This document shows positions 1 to 6,251 of a stretch of 8,286 nucleotides of DNA, piece after piece. Source of the stretch: an uncultured Chitinophagaceae bacterium (lineage in GTDB: Bacteria; Bacteroidota; Bacteroidia; Chitinophagales; Chitinophagaceae); contig CAILAF010000187.1 in the NCBI GenBank assembly GCA_903832075.1, positions 1 through 8,286 of the forward strand, read 5' to 3'. A model generated the notes under the pieces. The model was not told where the DNA came from, searched no databases, and saw only the letters and a program-made list of their open reading frames with translations. The translations under genes and the position numbers were made by a program. How positions within the stretch are numbered: the first letter of the stretch is position 1; the number at the start of each line of letters is the position of its first letter.

Positions 1-1
1 C

Positions 2-277
2 AAGAAAAATGTTTGGTTATTGGAAGAAGATTTTAGAAAGATGGTGGGCAAAACTGCACCGATCTCTTTATTGGGTTATGTCATTATTGACCATGGAAAA
101 AATATTGGTGTGATTGATGAAGTGATTGAACAACCGCATCAAATTTTAGTACAGATAATTTTTAATGGAAAAGAAGCATTGATTCCATTGCATGAAGAAT
201 CTTTAAAAAAAATTGACCATCCAAAAAAAGAAGTGCATGTTGTGTTGCCGGATGGATTGTTAGAAATTTATCAATAA
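2..277 (+). CDS. rimM: Ribosome maturation factor RimM, C-terminal part (5' end outside window)
   Basis: RimM binds ribosomal protein S19 and assists late maturation of the 30S subunit head and 16S rRNA processing. The frame is open from base 2 and stops with TAA at 275-277, so the start lies before the window; the TTG at 20 is internal, because the frame continues upstream of it (KNVWLLEED). What is visible is the PRC-barrel C-terminal half: the 'LLGYVIIDHGKNIGVIDEV' strand pair, then 'EALIPLHEESLKKID', and the family-typical ending 'VVLPDGLLEIYQ' (compare the usual 'PEGLLEL'). The N-terminal RimM domain is not seen. A convergent gene ends 11 bases downstream, so no trmD or rplS follows directly, as it does in many rpsP-rimM operons. 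The family assignment is confident from the C-terminal pattern alone. Confidence 0.88.
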   Translation, partial: KKNVWLLEEDFRKMVGKTAPISLLGYVIIDHGKNIGVIDEVIEQPHQILVQIIFNGKEALIPLHEESLKKIDHPKKEVHVVLPDGLLEIYQ

Positions 278-288
278 TTATAAATCCT

Positions 289-2364
289 TCATCTTACAAT
301 TGTTACTGAACCTGCAATAGGACTTGCAGCAGAACTTGTTTTGATGATGTAATAATAAGTTCCAATTGGTAATGCCTGATTATTATAATTGCCGTCCCAA
401 TTTTTAGTATAACCAATTGAATGAAATAACAATTGTCCGTAGCGGTTAAATATGTCAACACTGCAGTAAGGATAATTTTTTAAAAAACTTAAATCCCATG
501 TATCATTGATGCCATCTCCATTTGGTGAGAATACATTAGGTATTTTAATTCCTGACACAATAATTATTTTCATAGAATCTAATCCGTTACCGCAACCATA
601 ATTTGAATTGGCATATAAATAAAATGTTCGTGTAGAATCTGTTTTACAAATTGCATTTTCTTGTGTGTTATCAATAAAATATTGTTTGGGTTCCCAATCA
701 ATAGTAAAATCATTTCCTGTAATGGTTGGATTCATCGTTGCTGCATTACCAAAATTGATGGTCTGATTTTGTCCTGCAACAACAATGGGTTTATCATCTA
801 TTTTTATTTTAATAGTATCATAAGTAGTGCAATCAGCACTGAAACTTTTTTTGTTAGAAGTTTTTAAAACATATTGCATGTTGGTTAAAGGAGTAACAAT
901 TGGATTTAAAATACTTGTATCTGAAAGATATAAAGAAGGTGTCCATACATTATAATTACCGCCGCTTGCATGTAATTGCAAAGAAGAACCTTTGCAAACA
1001 CCCATTGTATCTGCACCTGCATTGGCAATAGGTAAAGTATCTGAAAGAATAACAAAATAATTACTTTGAAAACGTTGCACTGGCGCAACACTAAAATCCA
1101 ATCCTTCCAATCTTATCCATTCTTCTTTTTGTTGAGCAGCATAGATAATTTGTTTTTGATTGATGTTGTTATTAGGAATTAGCTGCCATGTTTTTCCTTT
1201 ATCTAAACTTTTATACCAATTGTATTGTGTACGGCTGCTTGTATTAACAAAATCAGTTGAGGTAAAAGTATTACTTCCTTTTATACAGGTTTGTATAGTA
1301 TCATAAGGTAAACGAAAAGAAAAATTATTAAAATTTACGTAATGATTGAATTGAATATCATCTAACGCAATATCATTACCGCAAGGTGATGGTGGTGTAT
1401 CATTAATAATTTGTATACGGAAACACAAGTTTATATATCCTGCTATGTCGAAAGGCAAAATGTAAGGAGAAGTAAAAGTATTCCATAACATGCTGCCATC
1501 AGGGTTTGATGCAATGGCATCGGGATATAAAAATAAACTGTCAGAATCAATACAACCAGTGGGATAGCCTGGATTCCCGCATGGTGTTGCCTTCATTCGT
1601 TGAAATTTTCCTGATAACAACATATTGCCTACTATAATTTTTACTTTCAAATTTGGAGCAGCAGGATAATTATTTCCGCTGCAATATGAATTCAGCGGTT
1701 TATTAAAAGGATAAGCATAAGAAAAAGAAAATTGTGCTGTTGTGTTTGATATTATAAGGTAGGGGTTAACATCTTTATAAACATTATCAAATAAAATGCC
1801 GTCTGCCGGTGCGTTATGAAAAACAGCCATGTAACCAGAATCTCCATCATTAGCTGTATGATCTAATGCACCTGTATGCCAATCATTATTTAATGATTGC
1901 GGAATTTTATTTACAACTGTATAACCATCTTTTGTAAATGCAGATGGTGGGTTACCACTTAACGGAATAAATGTTACAGGAATAATACTATCATAACTTT
2001 TTATGGCAGGATTTATTTTACCGCTGCCAAAATCATTGTTATCAATAGTAATAAATTGCCCGGGTAAAGAACAATCAATTACATAAACAGTGATGGAATC
2101 TTTACTTGTGCAACCATTTGCATCAACAGCCTGTACAAAATAAGTGATAGTAGAATCAGGAGAAACAATCGGGCTGATTGCAGTATTATCATTCATACCC
2201 TTTGCCGGCCACCAATGATATTGTTTTAGTTGAGTGTTGGTATTAATTTGAATAGAATTCCCTTTGCACATTGTAAAACTATTATCAACTAAAATATGAG
2301 TATTACATTGTGCAAAAGATGAATAACCTACCATGAGATAAAAAAGACTAATAAAAAACCTCAT
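289..2364 (-). CDS. Large secreted protein with T9SS type B (gliding motility-associated) C-terminal sorting domain
   Basis: A 691-aa exported protein of unknown specific function, probably released or attached at the cell surface by the type IX secretion system. Residues 1-19 form a Sec signal peptide (MRFFISLFYLMVGYSSFAQ). Residues about 20-96 are a PKD/Ig-like beta domain ('CKGNSIQINT', 'VDANGCTSKDSITVYV'). Residues about 100-345 look like a jelly-roll (MAM- or lectin-like) domain ending in 'CGNDIALDDIQF', a common signature of such modules in Bacteroidota. Residues about 350-445 and 446-604 are further Ig/PKD-like domains ('ANAGADTMGVCKGSSLQLHASGG'-type start). Residues about 607-691 are the type B sorting domain: 'IPNVFSPNGDGINDTWDL', 'VDIFNRYGQLLF', 'NWDGNYNNQALPIGTYYY', 'GSVTIVR'. 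No catalytic motif is visible, so a binding, adhesive or structural role is inferred. The start is the only ATG placing a signal peptide at the N-terminus. It ends 11 bases from the rimM stop, in convergent orientation. Confidence 0.9.
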   Translation of the reverse strand: MRFFISLFYLMVGYSSFAQCNTHILVDNSFTMCKGNSIQINTNTQLKQYHWWPAKGMNDNTAISPIVSPDSTITYFVQAVDANGCTSKDSITVYVIDCSLPGQFITIDNNDFGSGKINPAIKSYDSIIPVTFIPLSGNPPSAFTKDGYTVVNKIPQSLNNDWHTGALDHTANDGDSGYMAVFHNAPADGILFDNVYKDVNPYLIISNTTAQFSFSYAYPFNKPLNSYCSGNNYPAAPNLKVKIIVGNMLLSGKFQRMKATPCGNPGYPTGCIDSDSLFLYPDAIASNPDGSMLWNTFTSPYILPFDIAGYINLCFRIQIINDTPPSPCGNDIALDDIQFNHYVNFNNFSFRLPYDTIQTCIKGSNTFTSTDFVNTSSRTQYNWYKSLDKGKTWQLIPNNNINQKQIIYAAQQKEEWIRLEGLDFSVAPVQRFQSNYFVILSDTLPIANAGADTMGVCKGSSLQLHASGGNYNVWTPSLYLSDTSILNPIVTPLTNMQYVLKTSNKKSFSADCTTYDTIKIKIDDKPIVVAGQNQTINFGNAATMNPTITGNDFTIDWEPKQYFIDNTQENAICKTDSTRTFYLYANSNYGCGNGLDSMKIIIVSGIKIPNVFSPNGDGINDTWDLSFLKNYPYCSVDIFNRYGQLLFHSIGYTKNWDGNYNNQALPIGTYYYIIKTSSAASPIAGSVTIVR

Positions 2365-2374
2365 GTTTTTTTAT

Positions 2375-2382
2375 TAAAGATA
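2375..2382 (-). promoter_or_regulatory. Candidate -7 box for the T9SS cargo gene
   Basis: Read on the minus strand this is TATCTTTA, one mismatch from the Bacteroidota -7 consensus TAnnTTTG, ten bases upstream of the ATG at 2364. No convincing -33 TTTG is seen at the usual spacing of about 20 bases, and the implied leader would be only a few bases long. This is a weak prediction in AT-rich DNA. Confidence 0.2.
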
Positions 2383-2407
2383 TTGATTTTGTCAAAGAAT
2401 TTCTATT

Positions 2408-2443
2408 AAACAAAGAGCTGCTCAATATGACAGCCTTTTGTTT
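2408..2443 (-). terminator. Imperfect inverted repeat, possible terminator of the 120-aa gene
   Basis: Arms 2408-2420 and 2431-2443 pair over 13 positions with one mismatch and one G-U pair, around a 10-base centre that can extend the stem (TCA/TGA with a bulge). The hairpin lies 22 bases past the stop of the 120-aa gene and before the T9SS cargo gene on the same strand. On the minus strand the U-rich run (CTCTTTGTTT) falls inside the 3' arm rather than after the stem, so termination may be inefficient. On the plus strand the tail is also T-rich, but no gene there needs a terminator. Confidence 0.42.
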
Positions 2444-2465
2444 GTTTAAAATCAGATAGTTGTTA

Positions 2466-2828
2466 CTAATACAGATAAGTCGGAGGATTAATGGAATAAT
2501 CAACTTCAGTTTCTATAACATCAAAAGATGTTTGTTGATCTAAAAATCCGTAACCATTGTCCAGTGAAACTGTATAAGGTGCTTCAGTTGACGGATCTCC
2601 GTTAAAGATAATGTAAACTTTGATTCCTATTGCGTCGGGATCTGCCCCTTCAACTTGAATAGTAAATTCTTTTGCCCCTGAACCGGGAACTGCATAAATA
2701 GTAAGGCTTTTAGCCTTAGTAGCATAATGTTTAAAAGTAAATGATTTCTTTTGTACACTTCTAGGTGTTACAAAACTCATACATACAATTGAAAATCCAA
2801 TAAGTGATAATAAAAGTAGCTTTTTCAT
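2466..2828 (-). CDS. Small exported protein of unknown function
   Basis: A 120-aa protein I do not recognise. It begins with a clear Sec signal peptide: MKKLLLLSLIGFSIVCMSFV, that is, two lysines followed by a hydrophobic core, with cleavage probably near residues 20-24. The mature part of about 97 residues alternates polar and hydrophobic residues in a beta-rich pattern ('KSLTIYAVPGSGAKEFTIQVEG', 'GIKVYIIFNG', 'APYTVSLDNGYGF'), followed by a Pro/Tyr-rich end 'YSINPPTYLY'. Cys16 does not sit in a good lipobox (SIVC), so a lipoprotein is unlikely. There is no T9SS sorting domain. It lies upstream of the T9SS cargo gene on the same strand with a 101-bp gap holding a hairpin, and divergent from dinB. 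The start is ATG at 2828, directly giving the signal peptide. It is likely periplasmic or secreted; the role is unknown. Confidence 0.72.
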   Translation of the reverse strand: MKKLLLLSLIGFSIVCMSFVTPRSVQKKSFTFKHYATKAKSLTIYAVPGSGAKEFTIQVEGADPDAIGIKVYIIFNGDPSTEAPYTVSLDNGYGFLDQQTSFDVIETEVDYSINPPTYLY

Positions 2829-2959
2829 AATGATATATTTTGATTATACGAAGTTTACATTTTTTTTTTAATACCAAATTTATTTTTTCTTTCTTCCTTC
2901 CTTCTCTCTATACTCACAACGTGTCTTGAAGAAAAATATCTTCACTAATTTAGAGTTGC
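2829..2959. other. Divergent intergenic spacer with A/T run and pyrimidine tract
   Basis: This 131-bp spacer separates the 120-aa exported gene (minus) from dinB (plus) and should hold promoters for both. It contains a run of ten T on the plus strand (2860-2869) and an uninterrupted 27-base pyrimidine tract (2883-2909), which includes the 14-base mirror repeat TCTTCCTTCCTTCT. A poor dinB promoter candidate is TTG at 2926-2928 with TAATTTAG at 2946-2953. No LexA-like palindrome stood out by eye. Confidence 0.5.
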
Positions 2960-4129
2960 ATGAATCAACCGCAACGATATATTGCTCATTTTGATCTGGA
3001 TTCTTTTTTTGTAAGTGTAGAAGTATTGAATGATGCATCATTAAAAGGCAAACCGGTATTGGTTGGCGGTAGCCGCGAACGCGGTGTGGTAGCGGCTTGC
3101 AGCTATGAGGCAAGAAAATTTGGTGTGCACAGTGCCATGCCGATGAAGAAAGCATTTCAATTATGCCCTCAGGCAATTTTAGTGCGTGGCACAAGAGGAG
3201 AATACAGTCGTTATTCGAGATGGGTAACAGAAATTATTGCAGCTAAAGCACCTTTATTTGAAAAAGCAAGTGTGGATGAATTTTATATTGACTTAACGGG
3301 AATGGATAAATTTTTTAATGCGTATCAATGGACGATTGATCTGCGAAAACAAATTATTGATGAAACACAATTGCCTATTTCGTTTGGATTAGCCACCAAT
3401 AAATTGATTGCAAAAATTGCCACTGATGAAGCAAAACCAAATGGATATTTATTTGTTCAACCAGGCATGGAAAAAGAATTTTTAGCACCATTGCCTGTAA
3501 ATAAAATTCCCGGAGTTGGTGAACATTCGTTTAAAGTTCTACAATCAATGAACATTCATTTGATTGGTGATATTTTAAAACATAGTGAAAAAGAATTAGA
3601 AGAACGATTAGGGAAATTTGGAATTGAATTATTAAATAAAGCACAAGGAATTAGTTTTAGTACCGTGCATGCTTATCACGAAGCAAAAAGTATTTCAACC
3701 GAAAATACTTTTGAAGAGAATAAAACAGATATGGAATTTTTAATGAGTGAATTGGTGCGCATGACAGAAAAAATTGCCTATGAGTTACGAAAAGAGGAAA
3801 AATTATGCGGCTGTATTTCAATAAAAATTCGTTATCCCGATTTTGAAACTACTTCTAAACAAACTACTATTCATTATACTTTTCGTGATGATGAATTGAT
3901 TGTAAAGGCGATGGAATTATTTCATCAATTATACAGAAATGGAAAGCCCATTCGCTTACTGGGTGTGCGTTTGAGCGAATTGACCAATCATGCCATTCAG
4001 GGTAGTTTGTTTGATGATGGAGAGAAAAAAAATAATTTATATAAAGCCATTGATTCGGTAAAAGATCAATTTGGTAAATATGCTTTGCGCAAAGCAAGAA
4101 CTATTAATAAGACTAAAAAACAAGGGTAA
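2960..4129 (+). CDS. dinB: DNA polymerase IV (Y-family translesion polymerase)
   Basis: A 389-aa error-prone polymerase that copies past damaged template bases. The N-terminal palm motif 'IAHFDLDSFFVSVE' carries the metal ligand D12 and the steric-gate aromatic F17 (equivalent to E. coli D8 and F13). The second catalytic pair is D106-E107 in 'KASVDEFYIDLTG'. 'YSRYSRW' (residues 82-88) is the usual fingers/palm motif. A thumb helix-hairpin-helix follows at about 180-190 ('NKIPGVGEH'), then the little-finger domain at about 240-342. After the little finger, 'QGSLFDD' (347-353) resembles a beta-clamp-binding QxxLF motif, followed by a basic 36-residue tail. Length and motif order are normal for the family and all catalytic residues are present. 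The start ATG precedes the conserved N-terminus by only a few residues. No Shine-Dalgarno sequence is visible. The next gene on the same strand starts 91 bases later. Confidence 0.96.
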   Translation: MNQPQRYIAHFDLDSFFVSVEVLNDASLKGKPVLVGGSRERGVVAACSYEARKFGVHSAMPMKKAFQLCPQAILVRGTRGEYSRYSRWVTEIIAAKAPLFEKASVDEFYIDLTGMDKFFNAYQWTIDLRKQIIDETQLPISFGLATNKLIAKIATDEAKPNGYLFVQPGMEKEFLAPLPVNKIPGVGEHSFKVLQSMNIHLIGDILKHSEKELEERLGKFGIELLNKAQGISFSTVHAYHEAKSISTENTFEENKTDMEFLMSELVRMTEKIAYELRKEEKLCGCISIKIRYPDFETTSKQTTIHYTFRDDELIVKAMELFHQLYRNGKPIRLLGVRLSELTNHAIQGSLFDDGEKKNNLYKAIDSVKDQFGKYALRKARTINKTKKQG

Positions 4130-4170
4130 AAATTTTAACTTACTATCCTACTAAATTAATGGGATATTAT

Positions 4171-4178
4171 TATATTCG
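4171..4178 (+). promoter_or_regulatory. Candidate -7 box for the peroxiredoxin gene
   Basis: TATATTCG differs from the Bacteroidota -7 consensus TAnnTTTG at one position and lies 42 bases before the ATG at 4221, a normal leader length. No clear TTTG is found about 20 bases upstream, so support comes only from the -7 match and position. The leader is AT-rich with no Shine-Dalgarno sequence, as is usual in this phylum. Confidence 0.3.
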
Positions 4179-4220
4179 CTGCAAATTCATCTTTTTCATC
4201 TTCATCAAAAAAAATTATTT

Positions 4221-4859
4221 ATGAGTTTACGTCTTGGAGATACTGCTCCTAATTTCAAAGCAAAGACTTCTATTGGAGAAATAGATTTTTATGAATACCT
4301 CGGTAACAGTTGGGGAATTTTATTTTCTCATCCTGCAGATTATACACCGGTTTGCACAACCGAATTAGGTAAAACAGCTTTATTAAAAAACGAATTTGAA
4401 AAAAGAGACGTAAAAGTTTTAGCATTAAGTGTTGATTCGTTAGAAAGACATACAGGTTGGATCAATGACATCAATGAAACACAACATGCCAATGTGGAGT
4501 TTCCGATCATTGCTGATGAAAGCAGAGAAGTTTCTACATTATATGATTTTATTCATCCCAATGCATCTGCAACTGCAACTGTTCGTTCATTAGTAATTAT
4601 TGGTCCGGATAAAGCAGTTAAATTAATTATCACATATCCTGCATCAACCGGAAGAAATTTTAATGAAGTATTGCGTGTGGTTGATTCATTGCAATTAACC
4701 GCCAATTATAGTGTGGCAACACCTGCCAACTGGAATCATGGCGAAGACGTAATTGTAGTGCCTGCTGTATCTACTGAAGATGCAATAAAGAAATTTCCTA
4801 AAGGATTAAAAATTATAAAACCATACTTGCGTTATACGCCGCAACCAAATGTTAGCTGA
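4221..4859 (+). CDS. 1-Cys peroxiredoxin, Prx6-type
   Basis: A 212-aa thiol peroxidase reducing hydrogen peroxide and alkyl hydroperoxides in the cytoplasm. The active-site motif 'HPADYTPVCTTELG' gives P38, T42 and peroxidatic C45, with the supporting arginine R122 in 'TVRSLVIIGPD'. C45 is the only cysteine in the protein, so there is no resolving Cys and an external thiol must recycle it. The features separating Prx6 from typical AhpC are present: His37 just before the motif, 'YPASTGRNFNEVLRVVDSLQLT' at about 158-179, and the C-terminal 'ATPANWNHGEDVIVVP' through 'KYLRYTPQP'-like end (here PYLRYTPQP). It is slightly shorter than the roughly 220 aa of animal Prx6, mainly in the loop before R122. 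There is no signal peptide. It ends before a strong intrinsic terminator, so it is probably monocistronic unless read through from dinB. Confidence 0.95.
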   Translation: MSLRLGDTAPNFKAKTSIGEIDFYEYLGNSWGILFSHPADYTPVCTTELGKTALLKNEFEKRDVKVLALSVDSLERHTGWINDINETQHANVEFPIIADESREVSTLYDFIHPNASATATVRSLVIIGPDKAVKLIITYPASTGRNFNEVLRVVDSLQLTANYSVATPANWNHGEDVIVVPAVSTEDAIKKFPKGLKIIKPYLRYTPQPNVS

Positions 4860-4901
4860 GCAGTTTTATTTAAGGTTTTCGTTGTACTTGTTTTTTTGGC
4901 G

Positions 4902-4928
4902 GCCCCGATTTTTATCGGGGCTTTTTTT
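4902..4928 (+). terminator. Intrinsic terminator after the peroxiredoxin gene
   Basis: A perfect 8-bp GC-rich stem, GCCCCGAT (4902-4909) with ATCGGGGC (4914-4921), and a TTTT loop, followed directly by seven T (4922-4928). It starts 42 bases after the peroxiredoxin stop and is preceded by a T run, not an A run, so it acts only on the plus strand. It separates the peroxiredoxin from the amidohydrolase gene. Confidence 0.93.
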
Positions 4929-4961
4929 ATAAATAAGTTTCATTTTATTTTATTCAATCAT

Positions 4962-4969
4962 TATCTTTC
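4962..4969 (+). promoter_or_regulatory. Candidate -7 box for the amidohydrolase gene
   Basis: TATCTTTC matches TAnnTTTG except for the last base and sits 16 bases before the chosen ATG at 4986. A TTTC at 4938-4941 lies 20 bases upstream, a one-base variant of the -33 TTTG. Its position after the terminator fits a new transcription unit. The two boxes carry one mismatch each, so support is modest. Confidence 0.32.
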
Positions 4970-4985
4970 AAAAAATAAACTGTGT

Positions 4986-6251
4986 ATGAAAAAACTATTA
5001 CTGCTTTGTTTATTATTTTCTTCCGTAACATTTTCTCAAAGAACAATTATTTATTGCGGACAATTAATTGATGTAAAAAAATTAGAGATACAAAATGAAA
5101 TGAGTATCATCATTGAAAAAAATAAAATCAGTGATGTTGTAAAAGGATATGTTACCGCCAATGCAACAGATAAAATTATTGATCTGAAAAATAAAACAGT
5201 GATGCCCGGATTGATTGATTGTCATGTGCACATGGACCATGAAACAAATCCGGATAGAACTTTGCGATTCTCTCAAAATGAAGCTGATATTGCATTTGAA
5301 GCGATTAAATATTCAAGAGTTACTTTATTATCAGGCTTTACCACTGTTCGTGATGTTGGCGGAAGCGTAAATATTGCTATCAGAAATGCCATCAATAAAG
5401 GATTGATCATTGGTCCGAGAATTTTTACTTCAGGAAAAAGTTTATCTACTACCGGCGGACATGGAGATGCAACCAATGGTTTGCGAAATGATTTAATGCA
5501 TATTCCTGAATTAAATGGTGATGTAGTGAATGGAGTAGATGAATGCAGAAAAGCTGTTCGTCAGCGTTATAAAGATGGTGCAGATTTAATTAAGATCGCA
5601 TCAACAGGTGGTGTATTAAGTTTAGAAAAAGATGGTGCCGGTGCGCAATTCAGTGAAGAAGAAATAAGAGTGATTGTTGAAACAGCCAAAGATTACGGAA
5701 TGAAAGTAGCGGCACATGCGCATGGTGCCGAAGGTATTAAACGTGCAGTGCGTGCAGGTGTTGCATCAATTGAACATGGAACTTATTTGGATGATGAAGC
5801 CATTGCATTAATGATAAAAATGGGCACTTATCATGTGCCAACAATCATTGCAGGAAAATCTGTTGCAGATTCAGCAAAGAAGCCGGGCTATTATCCCGAA
5901 ATAATTGCCATCAAAGCAATTGCAGTGGGTAGTGTTATTCAGGGTGCATTTGCAAAAAGTTATAAAGCAGGAGTGAAGATTGCATTTGGAACAGATGCAG
6001 GTGTATATGCGCATGGAAAAAATTGGATGGAATTTATTTATATGAATGAAGCCGGAATGCCTGCATTGGAATGTATTAAAGCAGCAACAGTAAGTGCATC
6101 TGATTTGTTAGGTAATAATAATATTGGAACGATTGAAAAAGGAAAGATTGCAGACATCATTGCAGTTGATGGTGATCCCTCAAAAGATTTAAAAGTAATG
6201 GGCAAAGTAAAATTTGTAATGAAAGATGGAGTGGTGTATAAGAATGAATAA
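4986..6251 (+). CDS. Exported metal-dependent amidohydrolase (imidazolonepropionase / Xaa-Pro dipeptidase-like)
   Basis: A 421-aa amidohydrolase-superfamily enzyme that probably hydrolyses an amide or peptide bond in the periplasm. A signal peptide is clear (MKKLLLLCLLFSSVTFSQ). The TIM-barrel metal site is complete: H80 and H82 ('GLIDCHVHMDHE'), K203 as the likely carboxylated lysine ('ADLIKIASTGG'), H244/H246 ('VAAHAHGAEG'), H264 ('SIEHGTYLDD') and D337 ('FGTDAGVYAHG'). 'TTVRDVGG' (119-126) and the C-terminal small beta domain 'GTIEKGKIADIIAVDGDP' match the COG1228 group, whose characterised members include Xaa-Pro/Xaa-Arg dipeptidases. The exact substrate cannot be read from sequence. The frame is open upstream to a TTG at 4896, but that start would lie beside the peroxiredoxin terminator, translate its hairpin and bury the signal peptide, so ATG 4986 is preferred. 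Its stop abuts the stop of the next, convergent gene with no bases between. Confidence 0.92.
   Translation: MKKLLLLCLLFSSVTFSQRTIIYCGQLIDVKKLEIQNEMSIIIEKNKISDVVKGYVTANATDKIIDLKNKTVMPGLIDCHVHMDHETNPDRTLRFSQNEADIAFEAIKYSRVTLLSGFTTVRDVGGSVNIAIRNAINKGLIIGPRIFTSGKSLSTTGGHGDATNGLRNDLMHIPELNGDVVNGVDECRKAVRQRYKDGADLIKIASTGGVLSLEKDGAGAQFSEEEIRVIVETAKDYGMKVAAHAHGAEGIKRAVRAGVASIEHGTYLDDEAIALMIKMGTYHVPTIIAGKSVADSAKKPGYYPEIIAIKAIAVGSVIQGAFAKSYKAGVKIAFGTDAGVYAHGKNWMEFIYMNEAGMPALECIKAATVSASDLLGNNNIGTIEKGKIADIIAVDGDPSKDLKVMGKVKFVMKDGVVYKNE

Noticed and set aside
266..285. AT-only inverted repeat at the rimM stop as a terminator
   Set aside because: It is six A-T pairs around an 8-base loop with no T run, so it is too weak and too likely by chance.
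661..1091. Open frames antisense or in another frame inside the T9SS cargo gene
   Set aside because: They lie fully within a well-supported gene, show no family motif, and AT-rich code gives such shadows easily.
2305..2364. Reading the T9SS cargo protein as a lipoprotein through Cys20
   Set aside because: The residues before Cys20 (SFAQ) do not fit a lipobox, and the T9SS sorting domain explains its export.
2926..2953. dinB promoter made of TTG at 2926 and TAATTTAG at 2946
   Set aside because: The spacing of 17 is short for this phylum, the -7 box is imperfect, and the implied leader is only a few bases long. It is not listed as a separate feature.
2880..3194. A 104-codon minus-strand frame overlapping the start of dinB
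   Set aside because: It overlaps the conserved catalytic N-terminus of dinB, and its C-terminal end is a translation of the pyrimidine tract.
3867..4097. Minus-strand frame within the dinB 3' end
   Set aside because: It is antisense to the conserved little-finger region and its composition is unlike a real protein.
4130..4220. Terminator between dinB and the peroxiredoxin gene
   Set aside because: Only an AT-rich palindrome (around GTAAAAATTTTAAC) is present, with no GC stem and T run, so readthrough from dinB is possible.
5082..5476. Two minus-strand frames within the amidohydrolase gene
   Set aside because: They are antisense to the conserved metal-binding region and have no recognisable domain.
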